DNA of 64,000 nucleotides from Puniceicoccaceae bacterium K14 (GCA_022538095.1 JAKYXN010000013.1:37415-101414), one strand, 5' to 3'. Counted from the first letter of the stretch, positions 35,038-45,304 are shown. Numbers and translations are program-made. The notes: generated by a model not told the origin, from the letters alone.

Positions 35038-36432
35038 ATGTCAGAAGAAACTAAATTCGACGTGGCCGTAATCGGCGCAGGACCTGGAGGCTATGTAGCC
35101 GCTATTCGAGCAAACCAACTTGGCTTAAAAACCGTTTTGATTGAAAAGCGAAAGAAGCTTGGAGGTACATGCCTGAATGTTGGCTGTATTCCGAGCAAAG
35201 CCCTTCTTCATATGAGCGAACACTACGAGTTCGCTCAGCACAGTGCCAAAGCAAACGGCATTGAACTCGGTTCCGTTGAACTCAACCTAGGAACCGTTAT
35301 GAAAAAGAAGGATAAGGTTGTATCTGGCCTCACTGGCGGGATCGACATGCTCATCAAAAAAGGGGGCATTACTCGGCTCGAAGGACATGCCAGCCTCAAG
35401 GGTAACCAAAAAATTGATATCGACGGTAAAGAGATCCAGGCGACTCACATCATCTTGGCAACAGGCTCATCAATCGTTGAACTTCCCTTCCTTCCGTTCG
35501 ATGGCGAAAAAATTATTTCAAGCGATCATGGTATCGCATTAAAAGAAGTCCCAGAAAACCTCGTGGTTATTGGAGCTGGAGCAATCGGATTGGAACTCGG
35601 ATCCGTCTGGGCTCGCTACGGGAGCAAGGTCACCGTAGTCGAATTCCTACCAAAAATCGCAGCGGGTTGTGATTCCGACATATCCAAACTTCTAGAGCGC
35701 GAGTTCAAGAAACAGGGCATGACTTTCCACACAAACACGAAAGTCACCGGAGCCAAGGAAGTGGACGGTAAGCTCATCGTTACCGCTGAAAAGAAGGGCA
35801 AGGAAATAGAAATTGAAGCCGACAAGGTTCTCGTTTCAGTTGGCCGCAAGCCTTACACGGAAAACCTTGGACTGGAAACAGTCGGCGTTGAAACCGACGA
35901 AAAAGGTCGCGTGAAAGTCGACGCTCATTTCAAGACAAACGTTGCAGGCGTTTACGCGATTGGCGACATTATCGCAGGTCCAATGCTCGCTCACAAAGCA
36001 GAAGAAGAAGGCGTGGCCCTTGCAGAAATGCTCGCAGGAAAAGCCGGACACGTTAACTACGATGTCATCCCGAGTGTTATCTACACCGAGCCCGAAGTAG
36101 CCACTGTCGGTATTTCTGAAGACCAAGCAAAAGAGCAAGGGATCGATGTTAATGTTGGAAAATTCCCTCTCGCTGCCAACGGTCGTGCTCTCGCGACAGA
36201 TGCTACGACAGGAATGGCCAAGATCATTGCCTGTGCGAAGACAGACAAAATTTTGGGCGGTGCAATCGTAGCCAAGGGCGCATCCGAAATGATCTCCGAA
36301 GTGGTAACGCACATGGAATACGGTGGAAGCGCCGAAGACCTTGGGCGCACAATCCACGCCCACCCGACGATTTCCGAAGCCGTCAAAGAAGCAGGTCTCG
36401 CCGTAAGCAAATCAGCAATACACAGCTTATAA
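35038..36432 (+). CDS. lpdA: Dihydrolipoyl dehydrogenase (E3)
   Basis: FAD flavoprotein re-oxidising dihydrolipoyl groups with NAD+, 464 residues. FAD-binding '[17 protein letters not shown]', redox-active disulfide Cys45/Cys50 in '[15 protein letters not shown]', NAD-binding '[20 protein letters not shown]', and the C-terminal active-site His in '[13 protein letters not shown]'. Last gene of the sucAB-lpd operon, followed by a clear terminator. Confidence 0.97.
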   Translation: MSEETKFDVAVIGAGPGGYVAAIRANQLGLKTVLIEKRKKLGGTCLNVGCIPSKALLHMSEHYEFAQHSAKANGIELGSVELNLGTVMKKKDKVVSGLTGGIDMLIKKGGITRLEGHASLKGNQKIDIDGKEIQATHIILATGSSIVELPFLPFDGEKIISSDHGIALKEVPENLVVIGAGAIGLELGSVWARYGSKVTVVEFLPKIAAGCDSDISKLLEREFKKQGMTFHTNTKVTGAKEVDGKLIVTAEKKGKEIEIEADKVLVSVGRKPYTENLGLETVGVETDEKGRVKVDAHFKTNVAGVYAIGDIIAGPMLAHKAEEEGVALAEMLAGKAGHVNYDVIPSVIYTEPEVATVGISEDQAKEQGIDVNVGKFPLAANGRALATDATTGMAKIIACAKTDKILGGAIVAKGASEMISEVVTHMEYGGSAEDLGRTIHAHPTISEAVKEAGLAVSKSAIHSL

Positions 36433-36459
36433 CAACTGTGAGCGATTCATTTAAAACGA

Positions 36460-36490
36460 AAGCCTTCGAACGAAATTCGAAGGCTTTTTT
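36460..36490 (+). terminator. Terminator of the sucA-sucB-lpdA operon
   Basis: AAGCCTTCGAA (36460-36470) pairs perfectly with TTCGAAGGCTT (36476-36486) around CGAAA, followed by a T-run to 36490. It lies 28 bases after the lpdA stop. Confidence 0.92.
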
Positions 36491-36626
36491 GTGACTGAAT
36501 TACTTGTCAAAAAATGATCAGATGCAAAGATAACATTCTCTCAAGCGACTAAAAGAAATACACCCGCTGGCTTGATTGAAACCACAGGCTCTAAAGCGTC
36601 CCTCACCTAAAGCCGTTAAACAAAAA

Positions 36627-37172
36627 ATGATTAACCCCATTCCCAAGAATCTGGATTTCATCGAAGAACACGGTAAGCTCGTCATCAGGCGCAAGTGGTT
36701 TGGCCCACAGTTTATATTTCTAACGGTGTTTTGCGTTCTATGGGACGGCTTTCTTGTCTTTTGGTACAGCGTGGCCCTCTCTACGCCCGATGCCCCTCTA
36801 ATGATGAAGCTCTTTCCTATTGGGCATATCGCTGTCGGCCTTGGATTAACCTACTATGTCATCGCAGGGTATTTGAATAAAACTGACATCAGCCTCGATC
36901 CTTCATTCCTTGAAGTGAAACATTATCCCGTAAAATGGTTCGGCAACAAACGCATCGACATCGGCGACATCAAGCAGGTTTACACAGAAGAGATAGTAAC
37001 TCGCACAAAGAATGGCACCCGAATCTCTTACGTTGTCAAAGTCATCCAAAGCAATGACAAAGCCCAGAAGCTCGTCAGTGGGCTTAGCTCAAAGGATCAA
37101 GGAATTTTTATTGAGAGCAAAATTGAAAACATCCTAGGAATTAAAAACGTTCCCGTTTCTGGAGAAGTTTAG
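36627..37172 (+). CDS. Uncharacterised membrane protein with two transmembrane helices
   Basis: About 181 residues, unrecognised. Two hydrophobic helices, 'FIFLTVFCVLWDGFLVFWYS' and 'FPIGHIAVGLGLTYYVIAGY', are followed by a roughly 100-residue soluble domain of PH-like appearance ('DISLDPSFLEVKHYPVKWF', 'RISYVVKVIQSND'). The ATG at 36627 is preferred to the in-frame TTG at 36576. Single gene after the suc terminator. Confidence 0.7.
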   Translation: MINPIPKNLDFIEEHGKLVIRRKWFGPQFIFLTVFCVLWDGFLVFWYSVALSTPDAPLMMKLFPIGHIAVGLGLTYYVIAGYLNKTDISLDPSFLEVKHYPVKWFGNKRIDIGDIKQVYTEEIVTRTKNGTRISYVVKVIQSNDKAQKLVSGLSSKDQGIFIESKIENILGIKNVPVSGEV

Positions 37173-37291
37173 GCCCGTACTATTCCAACTAACATCACAC
37201 ACAACCTCCAACTCAATCGTTGACCTTGACGAGCAAATGCCAACCGACTCGATTTACGCAGTCAAAGAACCAAAAGAAACGTATTCCCAAT

Positions 37292-38110
37292 GTGCGAATC
37301 ACGTCATTTTTTCTAACAATCGGGCTCTGGCTAACCTCCCTTACAAACGCTTCGACATTCAGTCTAGCCGAGTTGGAACATGATTGGACCACCTTCCTGT
37401 CTAAGCATGTCAATGCCAACGGATTCGTTGACTACACAGCGATCAAGGCAGACCCTGCAGAGCTGCTAGCGATCTATCGTCAACTCGAACTTCACTCGCC
37501 CGACTCCCACCCAACACTCTTTCCAAGCGAGAACCATCGCTTCGCATATTGGATTAACGCATACAATATCGCCATAATGAAAGCTGTGATTGACAATTAC
37601 CCGATTGAGTCTGTGCAAGATGTTTCCAGCTTTTCTGTGTGGGCTCTTTTTGATGGCGGGGTGTTCTTCGCTGGCATCAAACATCGCTTTGGCGGCAAAA
37701 AGTGGAGTCTTTATAACCTAGAGAAAAAACTCATTCGAAAGCGTTTCGACGACCCACGCCTCCACTTCGCCCTCAACTGCGCTTCAATCGGCTGCCCAGA
37801 ATTACCACAGGAAGCGTTTAAGGCCGACGATCTAGAGACACAACTAGATGTCGAAACACGGGCGTTCATGAACGATCCCCGCAAATTTCGCATAGACGAC
37901 AACAAAAAAGAAATTCAAGTTTCTTCGCTCTTCGACTGGTATGAAGCCGACTACCTTGCCCCCAAGACAAGTGCAAAAGACATTCTCAGCTACATAAAGC
38001 CCTACTTGAATAACGCCAACAAAGACAAACTGGAAGTCGCCCTTGGCAAGGGCTACTCACTCACCTTTATCGAATACGACTGGGGGCTTAACGACCAGGC
38101 TCTTCAATAA
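37292..38110 (+). CDS. Secreted DUF547 protein
   Basis: About 272 residues. A GTG at 37292 gives a tidy signal peptide ('RITSFFLTIGLWLTSLTNA'); the TTG at 37220 would put 24 charged residues before it. The body matches DUF547: 'NANGFVDYTAIKADPAELL', 'FAYWINAYNIAIMKAVIDNY', 'HFALNCASIGCPELPQEAF', and 'VSSLFDWYEADYL'. The conserved Asn, Cys and Asp suggest a papain-like or transglutaminase-related fold, but biochemical role is unknown. Its 3' end overlaps the convergent radical SAM gene by 23 bases. Confidence 0.8.
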   Translation: MRITSFFLTIGLWLTSLTNASTFSLAELEHDWTTFLSKHVNANGFVDYTAIKADPAELLAIYRQLELHSPDSHPTLFPSENHRFAYWINAYNIAIMKAVIDNYPIESVQDVSSFSVWALFDGGVFFAGIKHRFGGKKWSLYNLEKKLIRKRFDDPRLHFALNCASIGCPELPQEAFKADDLETQLDVETRAFMNDPRKFRIDDNKKEIQVSSLFDWYEADYLAPKTSAKDILSYIKPYLNNANKDKLEVALGKGYSLTFIEYDWGLNDQALQ

Positions 38111-39449
38111 CTTTTGAGCTCGGTTTCTTTTTCCTCAGTCGAGAGTCGATTGTCCGGCGTAACTCACTCGCGTTCATTTCGCACATCGATACAAAACGCC
38201 CATCGACCGGAACTTTGAATACGCACGCATCGAGTCGCTCTTTGCCAATGTCCGTATCCATTTCCTTCGCATCCATAAAACTGTGCACGACAAAGAGGAA
38301 GATCGAAGCTCGAGTCCGTTTGAGTTTCAAGACAGTATCCAACAAAACGCCCCAGAAAAATCGCCATTCTGACACCAACCGCACAATTCCATAAATAACA
38401 GCCTTGAGTAGAAACCGAGGATGCTTCAAAAGACAAACGAGCGTTCGCCACACATTAATTCCAAGGGATTCAGCCCAGCGTACCCGATTCCCAAAGACAT
38501 CGATCGCCTCACTCAATACGTTCGCGTCAAATTGATTGCCCGAACGAACGGATTCGAACAATCGCACCCTTTCACCACTTCTCACAATAAGCAGCGGTAC
38601 TGTACGATTGCACTCTGGGTGGCCAAAGCTCAAAGGGGCTTCGTTGATCGGCCGACCGCTGGCACGATTCACTTGCTTCCACAACACGTCACGCACTTGA
38701 GCGCTCTCATGCAATCGACGCGTGCGCCCCACATTCGCTACTGGCTGAAAGCTCAATAAACGAAACGCATCCGCGTTACGGTAGAACCAATTCACAACAT
38801 CAGCCAGCTGCTCGACATTATCTTCCGTAACAGTGATCGTGGAAGCCGCCGACAAGCGGCAACCTGTCTCGTGTCTCACGTCCCGAATCAAAGTCGCAAA
38901 CTGCTCCCGCACTTCCGTAAGTTCCCCCTCCTCTTTCACCATTCCAACCGATCGACGCCCGCGTTGAGTCGTGTCGATGTGAATACTTATTTTCTCCAAC
39001 CCGTATTCTTGCACCAGTCGCTTGAGGTACTCCGGCTCGTCCAAAAAACGTTGTCCGTGAGTCATCACCATCGGATCTAAGCCAATCGATCGTGCGTAGG
39101 CAACGATCCGCCCCAATTCGTCAACCGGCAACAAAGTCACTTCGCCCGCCGTAATTTGAGTTTTACCGCGGGGGCCTAAACGCCGGCGAATCTCATCTAA
39201 CTGGGCAGCAACGTCCTCAAAGGGCAACGGCTCAGTCTGGTTCGCCTGCGGCCCCAGATAACAACAAGTGCACGAGAAATTACACCGCTCCATCACATGG
39301 TGAGTCGCCCCACAACCTACCGCCGCTCGGCCAGCAAGCTGGCCCGGAACTCGGGCCGAATTAGGTAGGCTTCGCCAACGCTCTCCATACAAACGACGCC
39401 TTTCCTCCCACTCTTCCTTGGATGTAATACGACGCTGAGACGAATGCAT
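38088..39449 (-). CDS. Radical SAM protein, function unknown
   Basis: About 453 residues. The 4Fe-4S motif is C-x3-C-x2-C in 'MERCNFSCTCCYLGPQA' (near residue 54 from this start), followed by a radical-SAM-type barrel ('KTQITAGEVTLLPVDELG', 'LDPMVMTHGQRFL', 'EKISIHIDTTQRGRRS'). The C-terminal third is odd: 'WRTLVCLLKHPRFLLKAVIY' and neighbouring hydrophobic/Arg-rich helices look membrane-associated. The end carries 'DACVFKVPVDGRFVSMCEMN' with two more Cys. The ATG at 39449 is chosen; the longer frame to 39542 adds residues of poor quality. It lies downstream of psd on the same strand; a lipid or membrane substrate is possible but unproven. Confidence 0.8.
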   Translation of the reverse strand: MHSSQRRITSKEEWEERRRLYGERWRSLPNSARVPGQLAGRAAVGCGATHHVMERCNFSCTCCYLGPQANQTEPLPFEDVAAQLDEIRRRLGPRGKTQITAGEVTLLPVDELGRIVAYARSIGLDPMVMTHGQRFLDEPEYLKRLVQEYGLEKISIHIDTTQRGRRSVGMVKEEGELTEVREQFATLIRDVRHETGCRLSAASTITVTEDNVEQLADVVNWFYRNADAFRLLSFQPVANVGRTRRLHESAQVRDVLWKQVNRASGRPINEAPLSFGHPECNRTVPLLIVRSGERVRLFESVRSGNQFDANVLSEAIDVFGNRVRWAESLGINVWRTLVCLLKHPRFLLKAVIYGIVRLVSEWRFFWGVLLDTVLKLKRTRASIFLFVVHSFMDAKEMDTDIGKERLDACVFKVPVDGRFVSMCEMNASELRRTIDSRLRKKKPSSKVIEEPGR

Positions 39450-39688
39450 ACAAACCATACGCTTCAAGACACAAAAAGATTGGCCTCTTATTATCAATTT
39501 TTCATCTTTGCACCCGCAGGCAAGCGTAAAGACGAGGCACACCCATCAGAATAATCTCTTATTTCTCAGATTAAATCTATTTTTCTCAGGGAAATGATAC
39601 ACACATCCATAAAGCCTCTCGGGAATCCTTTTTCAAAAAGACAATTCCCATACCCGGAAAAGTGTAGATAGGCTTTACCCACCTATGC

Positions 39689-40585
39689 TCACAAACGATC
39701 TCCAGCTCGATCATTGACCTTCGCATAGAGTTCAAGTCCGGAATTAGCCGCCTCAACAAGGTCGGATGCGAGCTTAACCTTGCCTGGTTGAAAGACCGAA
39801 ATCACGCACGATCCGCCAAATTCGAAAAAGCCAAGCTCTCCTCCTCTTGAAACAAAATCCCCGACCTTTGCAGTCATTTTGATGCTACCGACACAGGTCG
39901 CCCCAATAGCGACAAACGCAACCTGCCCAAGATTCCCACAATCCAGAATAGTCAACACGCGAGTATTTCTCCATAGGTAGTCAATTTTTTGAGACAAAGC
40001 GATTGGACTGACGCTGTATAAATGCCCTCCAATTATTTTTTGTTCTACTATCTTACCTGAAACTGGTGAGTGGTAACGATGATAGTCAACGGGGCACAAG
40101 CGAGAGATGATCGCCGTTCCACCTGCAAATGTTTCAGCCAAAGCAAAGTCACCCAATAAACTGCCCACCGAAAAGGCCTGACCTTTGGCGTAGATGCGCT
40201 CTACCTGAGACACATTTTGCATTCCAAAGTGTCGGCCATCCGCTGGAAATGAAATCGCAGAATCTTCGTCACCAACAATTGGCCGAGCTTCTGACTTTAA
40301 TTTGCGATAAAAGAAATCGTTAAAATGACGAAACGTCTTTTTCGATTCTAAAAATTCTCTTTCATCCAGACCGTAGTTTTCGATAAAAGGATCGATTCTT
40401 GCGGTGCTCTTTGGAGCGCTCATTCGCCAGCCATACCAAGCGCTAAAAAAGGCTCTGCGAAGCAATATCCACAAAGCAATTTTTCCAAGAGCAGATTCGT
40501 AGGTCCACCTTAAATACGATTCGCCGTAAACCTTTTCTTCCTCTACCGCCTGAGTGTAGCGATTTATAAATTTGATTGCGGGCAT
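39689..40585 (-). CDS. psd: Phosphatidylserine decarboxylase proenzyme
   Basis: Membrane-associated enzyme converting phosphatidylserine to phosphatidylethanolamine; 298 residues. Recognised from 'FNDFFYRKLKSEARPIV', 'ISFPADGR', 'RLCPVDYHRYHSPVSGKI' (catalytic Asp/His) and the self-cleavage site 'FFEFGGSCVISVFQ', where the GGS Ser becomes the pyruvoyl group (LGST in E. coli). Starts 6 bases after asnS stop, so it is translated from the same message. Confidence 0.95.
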   Translation of the reverse strand: MPAIKFINRYTQAVEEEKVYGESYLRWTYESALGKIALWILLRRAFFSAWYGWRMSAPKSTARIDPFIENYGLDEREFLESKKTFRHFNDFFYRKLKSEARPIVGDEDSAISFPADGRHFGMQNVSQVERIYAKGQAFSVGSLLGDFALAETFAGGTAIISRLCPVDYHRYHSPVSGKIVEQKIIGGHLYSVSPIALSQKIDYLWRNTRVLTILDCGNLGQVAFVAIGATCVGSIKMTAKVGDFVSRGGELGFFEFGGSCVISVFQPGKVKLASDLVEAANSGLELYAKVNDRAGDRL

Positions 40586-40591
40586 ACTGGA

Positions 40592-41980
40592 TTAGAGGCC
40601 TGCGTTACCCGGCGTACGAGGAAATGGAATGACATCGCGAATATTGCTCACACCTGTTACAAACATTAACAATCGCTCGAACCCAAGTCCAAAACCACTA
40701 TGAGGCACACTTCCAAATCGTCTGAGGTCGACATACCATTTGTATTCATCTTCTTCGACACCCAATTCCTTCATTCGCTGCTGGAGAATTTCTAATCGCT
40801 CTTCACGCTGGCTGCCTCCGACGATTTCTCCGATACCCGGTACGAGTACATCCATAGCACCGACCGTCTTATCGTCGTCATTCACTCGCATGTAAAACGG
40901 TTTTATGATTTTCGGGTAATCATAAACGGTCACAGGGCTTTTGAAATGCTCTTCGGTCAAATACCGTTCGTGTTCAGACTGAAGATTCGCTCCCCAACTC
41001 ACTTTGTGTTCAAAAGATTGACCGCACTCCAATAAAATATCGACCGCTTCCGTGTAGCTAAGACGAACAAACGGACGATCTAAGACAAAGTTCAAACGGT
41101 CCAACAAGCCCTTGTCCACAAACTTGGAAAAGAATGCCAAGTCCTCCGAGCAAGTATCCAAAACGTCCTTAATAACGCCCTTCACGAAATCCTCGGCGAG
41201 ATCCATATCCTGCTTTAGATCACAAAAAGCCATTTCTGGCTCTACCATCCAGAACTCACTGGCATGACGAGATGTATGGGAATTCTCTGCCCGAAAAGTA
41301 GGACCGAAGGTGTAAATTTTCCCAAGAGCTGTCGCCATCGCCTCGCCCTCAAGTTGACCACTCACTGTAAGGTAAGTCGAGCGGCCAAAGAAATCCTTGG
41401 AGTCATCGACTGCACCATCTTCGCTTCTTGGAGGGTTATCAATGTCTAGCGTGGATACACGAAACATCTCCCCTGCGCCCTCGCAATCGCTTGCAGTAAC
41501 GATCGGCGTATTAACATAAAAAAAATCTCGCTGATTGAAGAACGAATGAATGGCGAAGGCGAGTTTACTACGTACGCGAAAGACGGCTCCAAAGAGATTA
41601 GTACGTGGACGCAAGTGAGCGATCTCGCGCAAAAACTCTACTGAATGACGCTTCTTTTGCAATGGAAAGCGATCATCTACTTCACCCAATACTTCGACCG
41701 ACTCGGCCTGGATCTCCCAACGCTGGCCCTTGCCTTGGGAGGCGACTAAGGCGCCAACGACGGATACCGACGCTCCAGTAGAGGCTGCCCCCAGTTGGCT
41801 GAAATTTAGCAAATTGTCGTTCACCACAATCTGGATATTCGCTAAACAGGATCCATCGTTAAGTTCTAGGAAGAAGAAAGTCTTGGAGTCGCGCCGCGTA
41901 CGCACCCAGCCTTGAACGGTAACCAAGCTTTTTGCTTCTTCGCTCTGCAACAAATCAACAATCGAAAAACGTGTCTGCAT
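40592..41980 (-). CDS. asnS: Asparaginyl-tRNA synthetase
   Basis: Class IIb aminoacyl-tRNA synthetase charging tRNA-Asn; 462 residues (E. coli 466). N-terminal OB-fold anticodon domain ('[20 protein letters not shown]'), motif 2 '[20 protein letters not shown]', motif 3 '[17 protein letters not shown]' near the end. The window thus encodes direct Asn-tRNA synthesis. Situated between an Lpt permease (45-base gap) and psd (6-base gap). Confidence 0.97.
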   Translation of the reverse strand: MQTRFSIVDLLQSEEAKSLVTVQGWVRTRRDSKTFFFLELNDGSCLANIQIVVNDNLLNFSQLGAASTGASVSVVGALVASQGKGQRWEIQAESVEVLGEVDDRFPLQKKRHSVEFLREIAHLRPRTNLFGAVFRVRSKLAFAIHSFFNQRDFFYVNTPIVTASDCEGAGEMFRVSTLDIDNPPRSEDGAVDDSKDFFGRSTYLTVSGQLEGEAMATALGKIYTFGPTFRAENSHTSRHASEFWMVEPEMAFCDLKQDMDLAEDFVKGVIKDVLDTCSEDLAFFSKFVDKGLLDRLNFVLDRPFVRLSYTEAVDILLECGQSFEHKVSWGANLQSEHERYLTEEHFKSPVTVYDYPKIIKPFYMRVNDDDKTVGAMDVLVPGIGEIVGGSQREERLEILQQRMKELGVEEDEYKWYVDLRRFGSVPHSGFGLGFERLLMFVTGVSNIRDVIPFPRTPGNAGL

Positions 41981-42025
41981 AAAATTACTTTTAAGTACAA
42001 AATGGATTTGCTTCGAAGGATCGAT

Positions 42026-43150
42026 TTACCGAACCCGACGCATTAGTACATATGCCAATAAGATCATAAAACCGTTTGGCAGCCAAGCCGCCGTCACCGG
42101 AGAAATTATTTCTTGGCGTCCCAGGGCATTCAATACGCTCGCAAGGATATAATAGATAAAGAATAGACCAATCGACTTGGATACACCTACAGCAGGGTTT
42201 ACACGCACCCCTGAGGTCGCGAATGGTATGGCAATTCCTACAACGATCAAACAACTGGCAGCCCCTGCAATAAGAGACTGGAGCCTCACCTCGTATTTTA
42301 TTATTTTTGCGTTATCGTCCCTATCAAAATTATCGATCAAGCGGTTAAGCTCTAAGAACGATAAATCCTTAGGTCGCTTGTCCAGCAGCATCATCAAATC
42401 GGGATTGTCATCGATATCTTGCAGTTCGAGGCGATCAAAACGAATCGAGCGCACGACTTCTCCGGCATCTTCGCCACTGATCGCGTATTCATTATCCAAC
42501 CCTTGCTCTAAAACCCAAACGTGATCGATATCGTCATAGTAGCCTTGCTTCGCCATTATGCGACGCTTTACGATTCTGTTATCGTTGAGCTCCGTCATCG
42601 TTACTCCGTAAGCTTCATTGGTGAAGTTACTGAAGCGATTCATGAACCACATGCGTCCGTCTTTTCGGTTGTCGAAAGAGAGATTTTTCACAATCCCAAC
42701 CTGGTCAACCGCTAGGTTTTTAGCTTGGTGCGTGTATTCAAGATTATTCCAAAGTGTACGCGATTGTTCGACAGACCAAGGAATAAAGTTCGCATTTAAA
42801 TGCCACAGACCAATGGAAAGGGCTAAACCAGAGAACCAAATAGTTCGAGTGACGCGAAACACACTCATACCCGTGGAGCGAAATGCTACGAATTCGTTAT
42901 TTCTATGTAACTGGCCCAGAGCATAAAGTACCGAAACCAAGATCGCTGCAGGCAAGGTAAACGTAAGGAAGCTAGGAGCTTTGATTATGTAGTAAAACAG
43001 AATCTGGCCAAAGCCTGCGTCATAGCCCATGAGCTCTGCAAAGCTATCTTGCACCTCGACGATAAACTGCAAGCCGAACATGGCTCCCAAAACCAAGGCA
43101 AAAATCTTGAGCCATTCGATGAATACATATCTGTCTGATTGCTTGAACAC
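42026..43150 (-). CDS. LptF/LptG family LPS-export permease (second copy)
   Basis: Inner-membrane permease of 374 residues, same family as the gene at 24358-25521. Starts 'MFKQSDRYVFIEWLKIFALV'; coupling-helix region 'LGQLHRNNEFVAFRSTGMSV'; periplasmic jellyroll about 110-270; three C-terminal helices ending 'LAYVLMRRVR'. The two copies share little identity by eye, as expected for an F/G pair. In this window they are 17 kb apart instead of adjacent as in E. coli. First gene of the lpt-asnS-psd unit. Confidence 0.88.
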   Translation of the reverse strand: MFKQSDRYVFIEWLKIFALVLGAMFGLQFIVEVQDSFAELMGYDAGFGQILFYYIIKAPSFLTFTLPAAILVSVLYALGQLHRNNEFVAFRSTGMSVFRVTRTIWFSGLALSIGLWHLNANFIPWSVEQSRTLWNNLEYTHQAKNLAVDQVGIVKNLSFDNRKDGRMWFMNRFSNFTNEAYGVTMTELNDNRIVKRRIMAKQGYYDDIDHVWVLEQGLDNEYAISGEDAGEVVRSIRFDRLELQDIDDNPDLMMLLDKRPKDLSFLELNRLIDNFDRDDNAKIIKYEVRLQSLIAGAASCLIVVGIAIPFATSGVRVNPAVGVSKSIGLFFIYYILASVLNALGRQEIISPVTAAWLPNGFMILLAYVLMRRVR

Positions 43151-43362
43151 GTATAAATTGGATTACTGTATGGAATCAAAAAGGTCATTGCCTTAGAGAA
43201 TGACAATCCCTTTAGTCAAAAACTCTCCCATAGTGCCTAAATAGTCCCTCAACACCACAGCATTTCCTTTCAATGGAAACAGCTAACAAATCCCCTGAAG
43301 AGCTAAAAAGTGCAAGATCCACAACCTAACTATCTCATATCTTTGCGATTATCGCACACTCT

Positions 43363-45087
43363 ATGACTTCCCAAAAAATCAAAGAAACCTGGAACTCCCG
43401 GCTAGGGATCATTCTCGCCGTTTCCGGTAGCGCCGTAGGCCTTGGAAATTTCCTTAGATTTCCCGGCCAAGCAGCCCAATACGGCGGCGGCGCTTTCATG
43501 ATCGCCTACTTCATTGCATTTCTCCTAATTGGCCTCCCGATCTGCTGGGCAGAATGGGCGATGGGAAGACACGGTGGCTCAAATGGATTCAACTCCAGCC
43601 CAGGAATCCTAGGATTTATCACAAAACGCCCCGCTTTCCGTTATGTCGGTGTCATCGGAGTTTTAATCCCGGTTATCATCTACATGTACTATGTTTACAT
43701 CGAAGCATGGACGCTCGGGTATGCGGTCAACTTTATCCTAGGAAACATGGACTTCAGCACCATCGAAGATTCGGGTGATTTTTGGGGTAAATTCATAGGA
43801 ATTGGCGAAGATGGAGGAGCCGTTAAATTTGGTCTGCAAGAGGTCGGTGGCTTTCTCGTAATCGTTTTTATACTCAATTTCATCCTAATTTATCGGGGCA
43901 TATCGAAAGGCATCGAGTTCTTTTGCAAATACGCGATGCCTACTCTCGTCATCCTAGCATTTGTAATTTTGGTTCGAGTATTGACCTTGGGCGTGCCGGA
44001 CTCCGCTCATCCCGAACGCAGTGTGAACACGGGGCTAGGCTTTATGTGGAATCCGACAAAAGTCGTGTTGCAAGAAAACGTCAGCGAGAATGGCAACGAG
44101 CAATGGACGACCCTTCGAGAAGTGGTAGCTCCTGTCAAAATCTCCGAAGCGAAACTAGAAGCAAGTACTTCCCCCAACAAGCGGGTTGTTACCATCACGC
44201 TCGCGCAGCAACTCACAAATCCTCAACTTTGGCTCGCTGCCGCAGGGCAAATTTTCTTTTCCCTATCAGTCGGCTTCGGTGTCATTATCACGTATTCTAG
44301 CTATTTGAGTAAAAAAGACGATGTCGTACTCAGCGGCCTGGCTGCTACGAGTGCCAACGAATTTTGCGAAGTGGGACTCGGTGGACTCATCACACTCCCG
44401 GCAGGCGTTGCCTTTCTGGGAGTCTCCGGAATCGCTGGCATGGGGACGTTTGGTCTCGGGTTCAACGTATTGCCCATGGTATTCGCCAACATGCCAGCGG
44501 GTGAAATCTTTGGAGCGCTGTTTTTCTTCTTACTCTTCTTAGCCGCTGTTACAAGTAGTCTATCGATGCTTCAGCCGGGTATCGCATTCTTAGAAGAGGC
44601 TATGAATATCAACCGCAAACAGTCGGTTAGCCTACTCGGTTTGATCACCGCTATCGGAACCTCGTTCGTGCTCTACTTCAGCAAGGACCTGAAGGCGCTC
44701 GACACAATGGACTTCTGGGTAGGCACCTTCTTGATTTTTGTCCTCTCAACGATCCAAATCATCATCTTCGGGTGGATATTCGGCATTGAAAAAGGCTTTA
44801 CGGAAGTTCATCGAGGAGCCGCCATGAAAATTCCCTCTTTCTTTAAGTGGGTGATGAAGTTTTTGAGCCCAGTTTTGCTAGTCTTAATTTTCATTTTCTG
44901 GGTAATGGTAAACGTGTTCGGCATTGATTTTGGCGGAGGAAATATAGAACTCAGCACCTATATCAAAGATCTGTTTGTGCAGCCCAATACGGTGGCAATA
45001 ATGTCCGTCGGATTCATAATTCTAGTAGCTACATTTTTCTGTATCGTAGTAGCCACAAGCCCAAGATTTAAGGAGGAAGACAAATGA
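43363..45087 (+). CDS. Neurotransmitter:sodium symporter (NSS/SNF) family transporter
   Basis: Na+-coupled amino-acid importer family (LeuT/MhsT/MetP), 574 residues, 12 predicted transmembrane helices. TM1 shows the substrate/Na+ site 'LAVSGSAVGLGNFLRFPGQA'. TM6 is in 'QIFFSLSVGFGVIITYSSYL'. Compared with LeuT the extracellular loop before TM6 is long: after 'GFMWNPTKV' about 45 polar residues precede 'QLWLAAAGQIFF'. The stop codon overlaps the start of the 48-residue ORF at 45084 (ATGA), so the two are translationally coupled. Substrate is probably a neutral amino acid. Confidence 0.92.
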   Translation: MTSQKIKETWNSRLGIILAVSGSAVGLGNFLRFPGQAAQYGGGAFMIAYFIAFLLIGLPICWAEWAMGRHGGSNGFNSSPGILGFITKRPAFRYVGVIGVLIPVIIYMYYVYIEAWTLGYAVNFILGNMDFSTIEDSGDFWGKFIGIGEDGGAVKFGLQEVGGFLVIVFILNFILIYRGISKGIEFFCKYAMPTLVILAFVILVRVLTLGVPDSAHPERSVNTGLGFMWNPTKVVLQENVSENGNEQWTTLREVVAPVKISEAKLEASTSPNKRVVTITLAQQLTNPQLWLAAAGQIFFSLSVGFGVIITYSSYLSKKDDVVLSGLAATSANEFCEVGLGGLITLPAGVAFLGVSGIAGMGTFGLGFNVLPMVFANMPAGEIFGALFFFLLFLAAVTSSLSMLQPGIAFLEEAMNINRKQSVSLLGLITAIGTSFVLYFSKDLKALDTMDFWVGTFLIFVLSTIQIIIFGWIFGIEKGFTEVHRGAAMKIPSFFKWVMKFLSPVLLVLIFIFWVMVNVFGIDFGGGNIELSTYIKDLFVQPNTVAIMSVGFIILVATFFCIVVATSPRFKEEDK

Positions 45088-45230
45088 CAGCTGCCGGTTG
45101 GACAATTCTAATTATTTCCGTGAGTATCGTAACGACCTTATTCGTCGGATGCATTTACAAAGTACTGACTGCCAACGACGAGGAATTGCACGTTCACGGC
45201 CTTGAAAATGAGACGCCCGATAAGGATTGA
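45084..45230 (+). CDS. Small single-TM partner of the NSS transporter (MetS-like, 48 aa)
   Basis: ATG at 45084 overlaps the transporter stop and is preceded by a strong ribosome-binding site AGGAGGA (45071-45077), rare in this window. The product has one transmembrane helix, 'GWTILIISVSIVTTLFVGCI', followed by an acidic tail ending 'ENETPDKD'. Topology, size and position match the small subunit MetS required by the MetP methionine/alanine transporter of Corynebacterium (established for that system), so an accessory-subunit role is likely. Confidence 0.8.
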   Translation: MTAAGWTILIISVSIVTTLFVGCIYKVLTANDEELHVHGLENETPDKD

Positions 45231-45271
45231 ATAGAATTAATTCAAAACGCGCCTACTCATTAACCTACTTT

Positions 45272-45304
45272 AAACGCTTTCTGCTTAGCCAGAAAGCGTT
45301 TTTC
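45272..45304 (+). terminator. Terminator after the NSS transporter pair
   Basis: AAACGCTTTCTG (45272-45283) pairs with CAGAAAGCGTTT (45290-45301) around CTTAGC and runs into T's. Confidence 0.9.
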
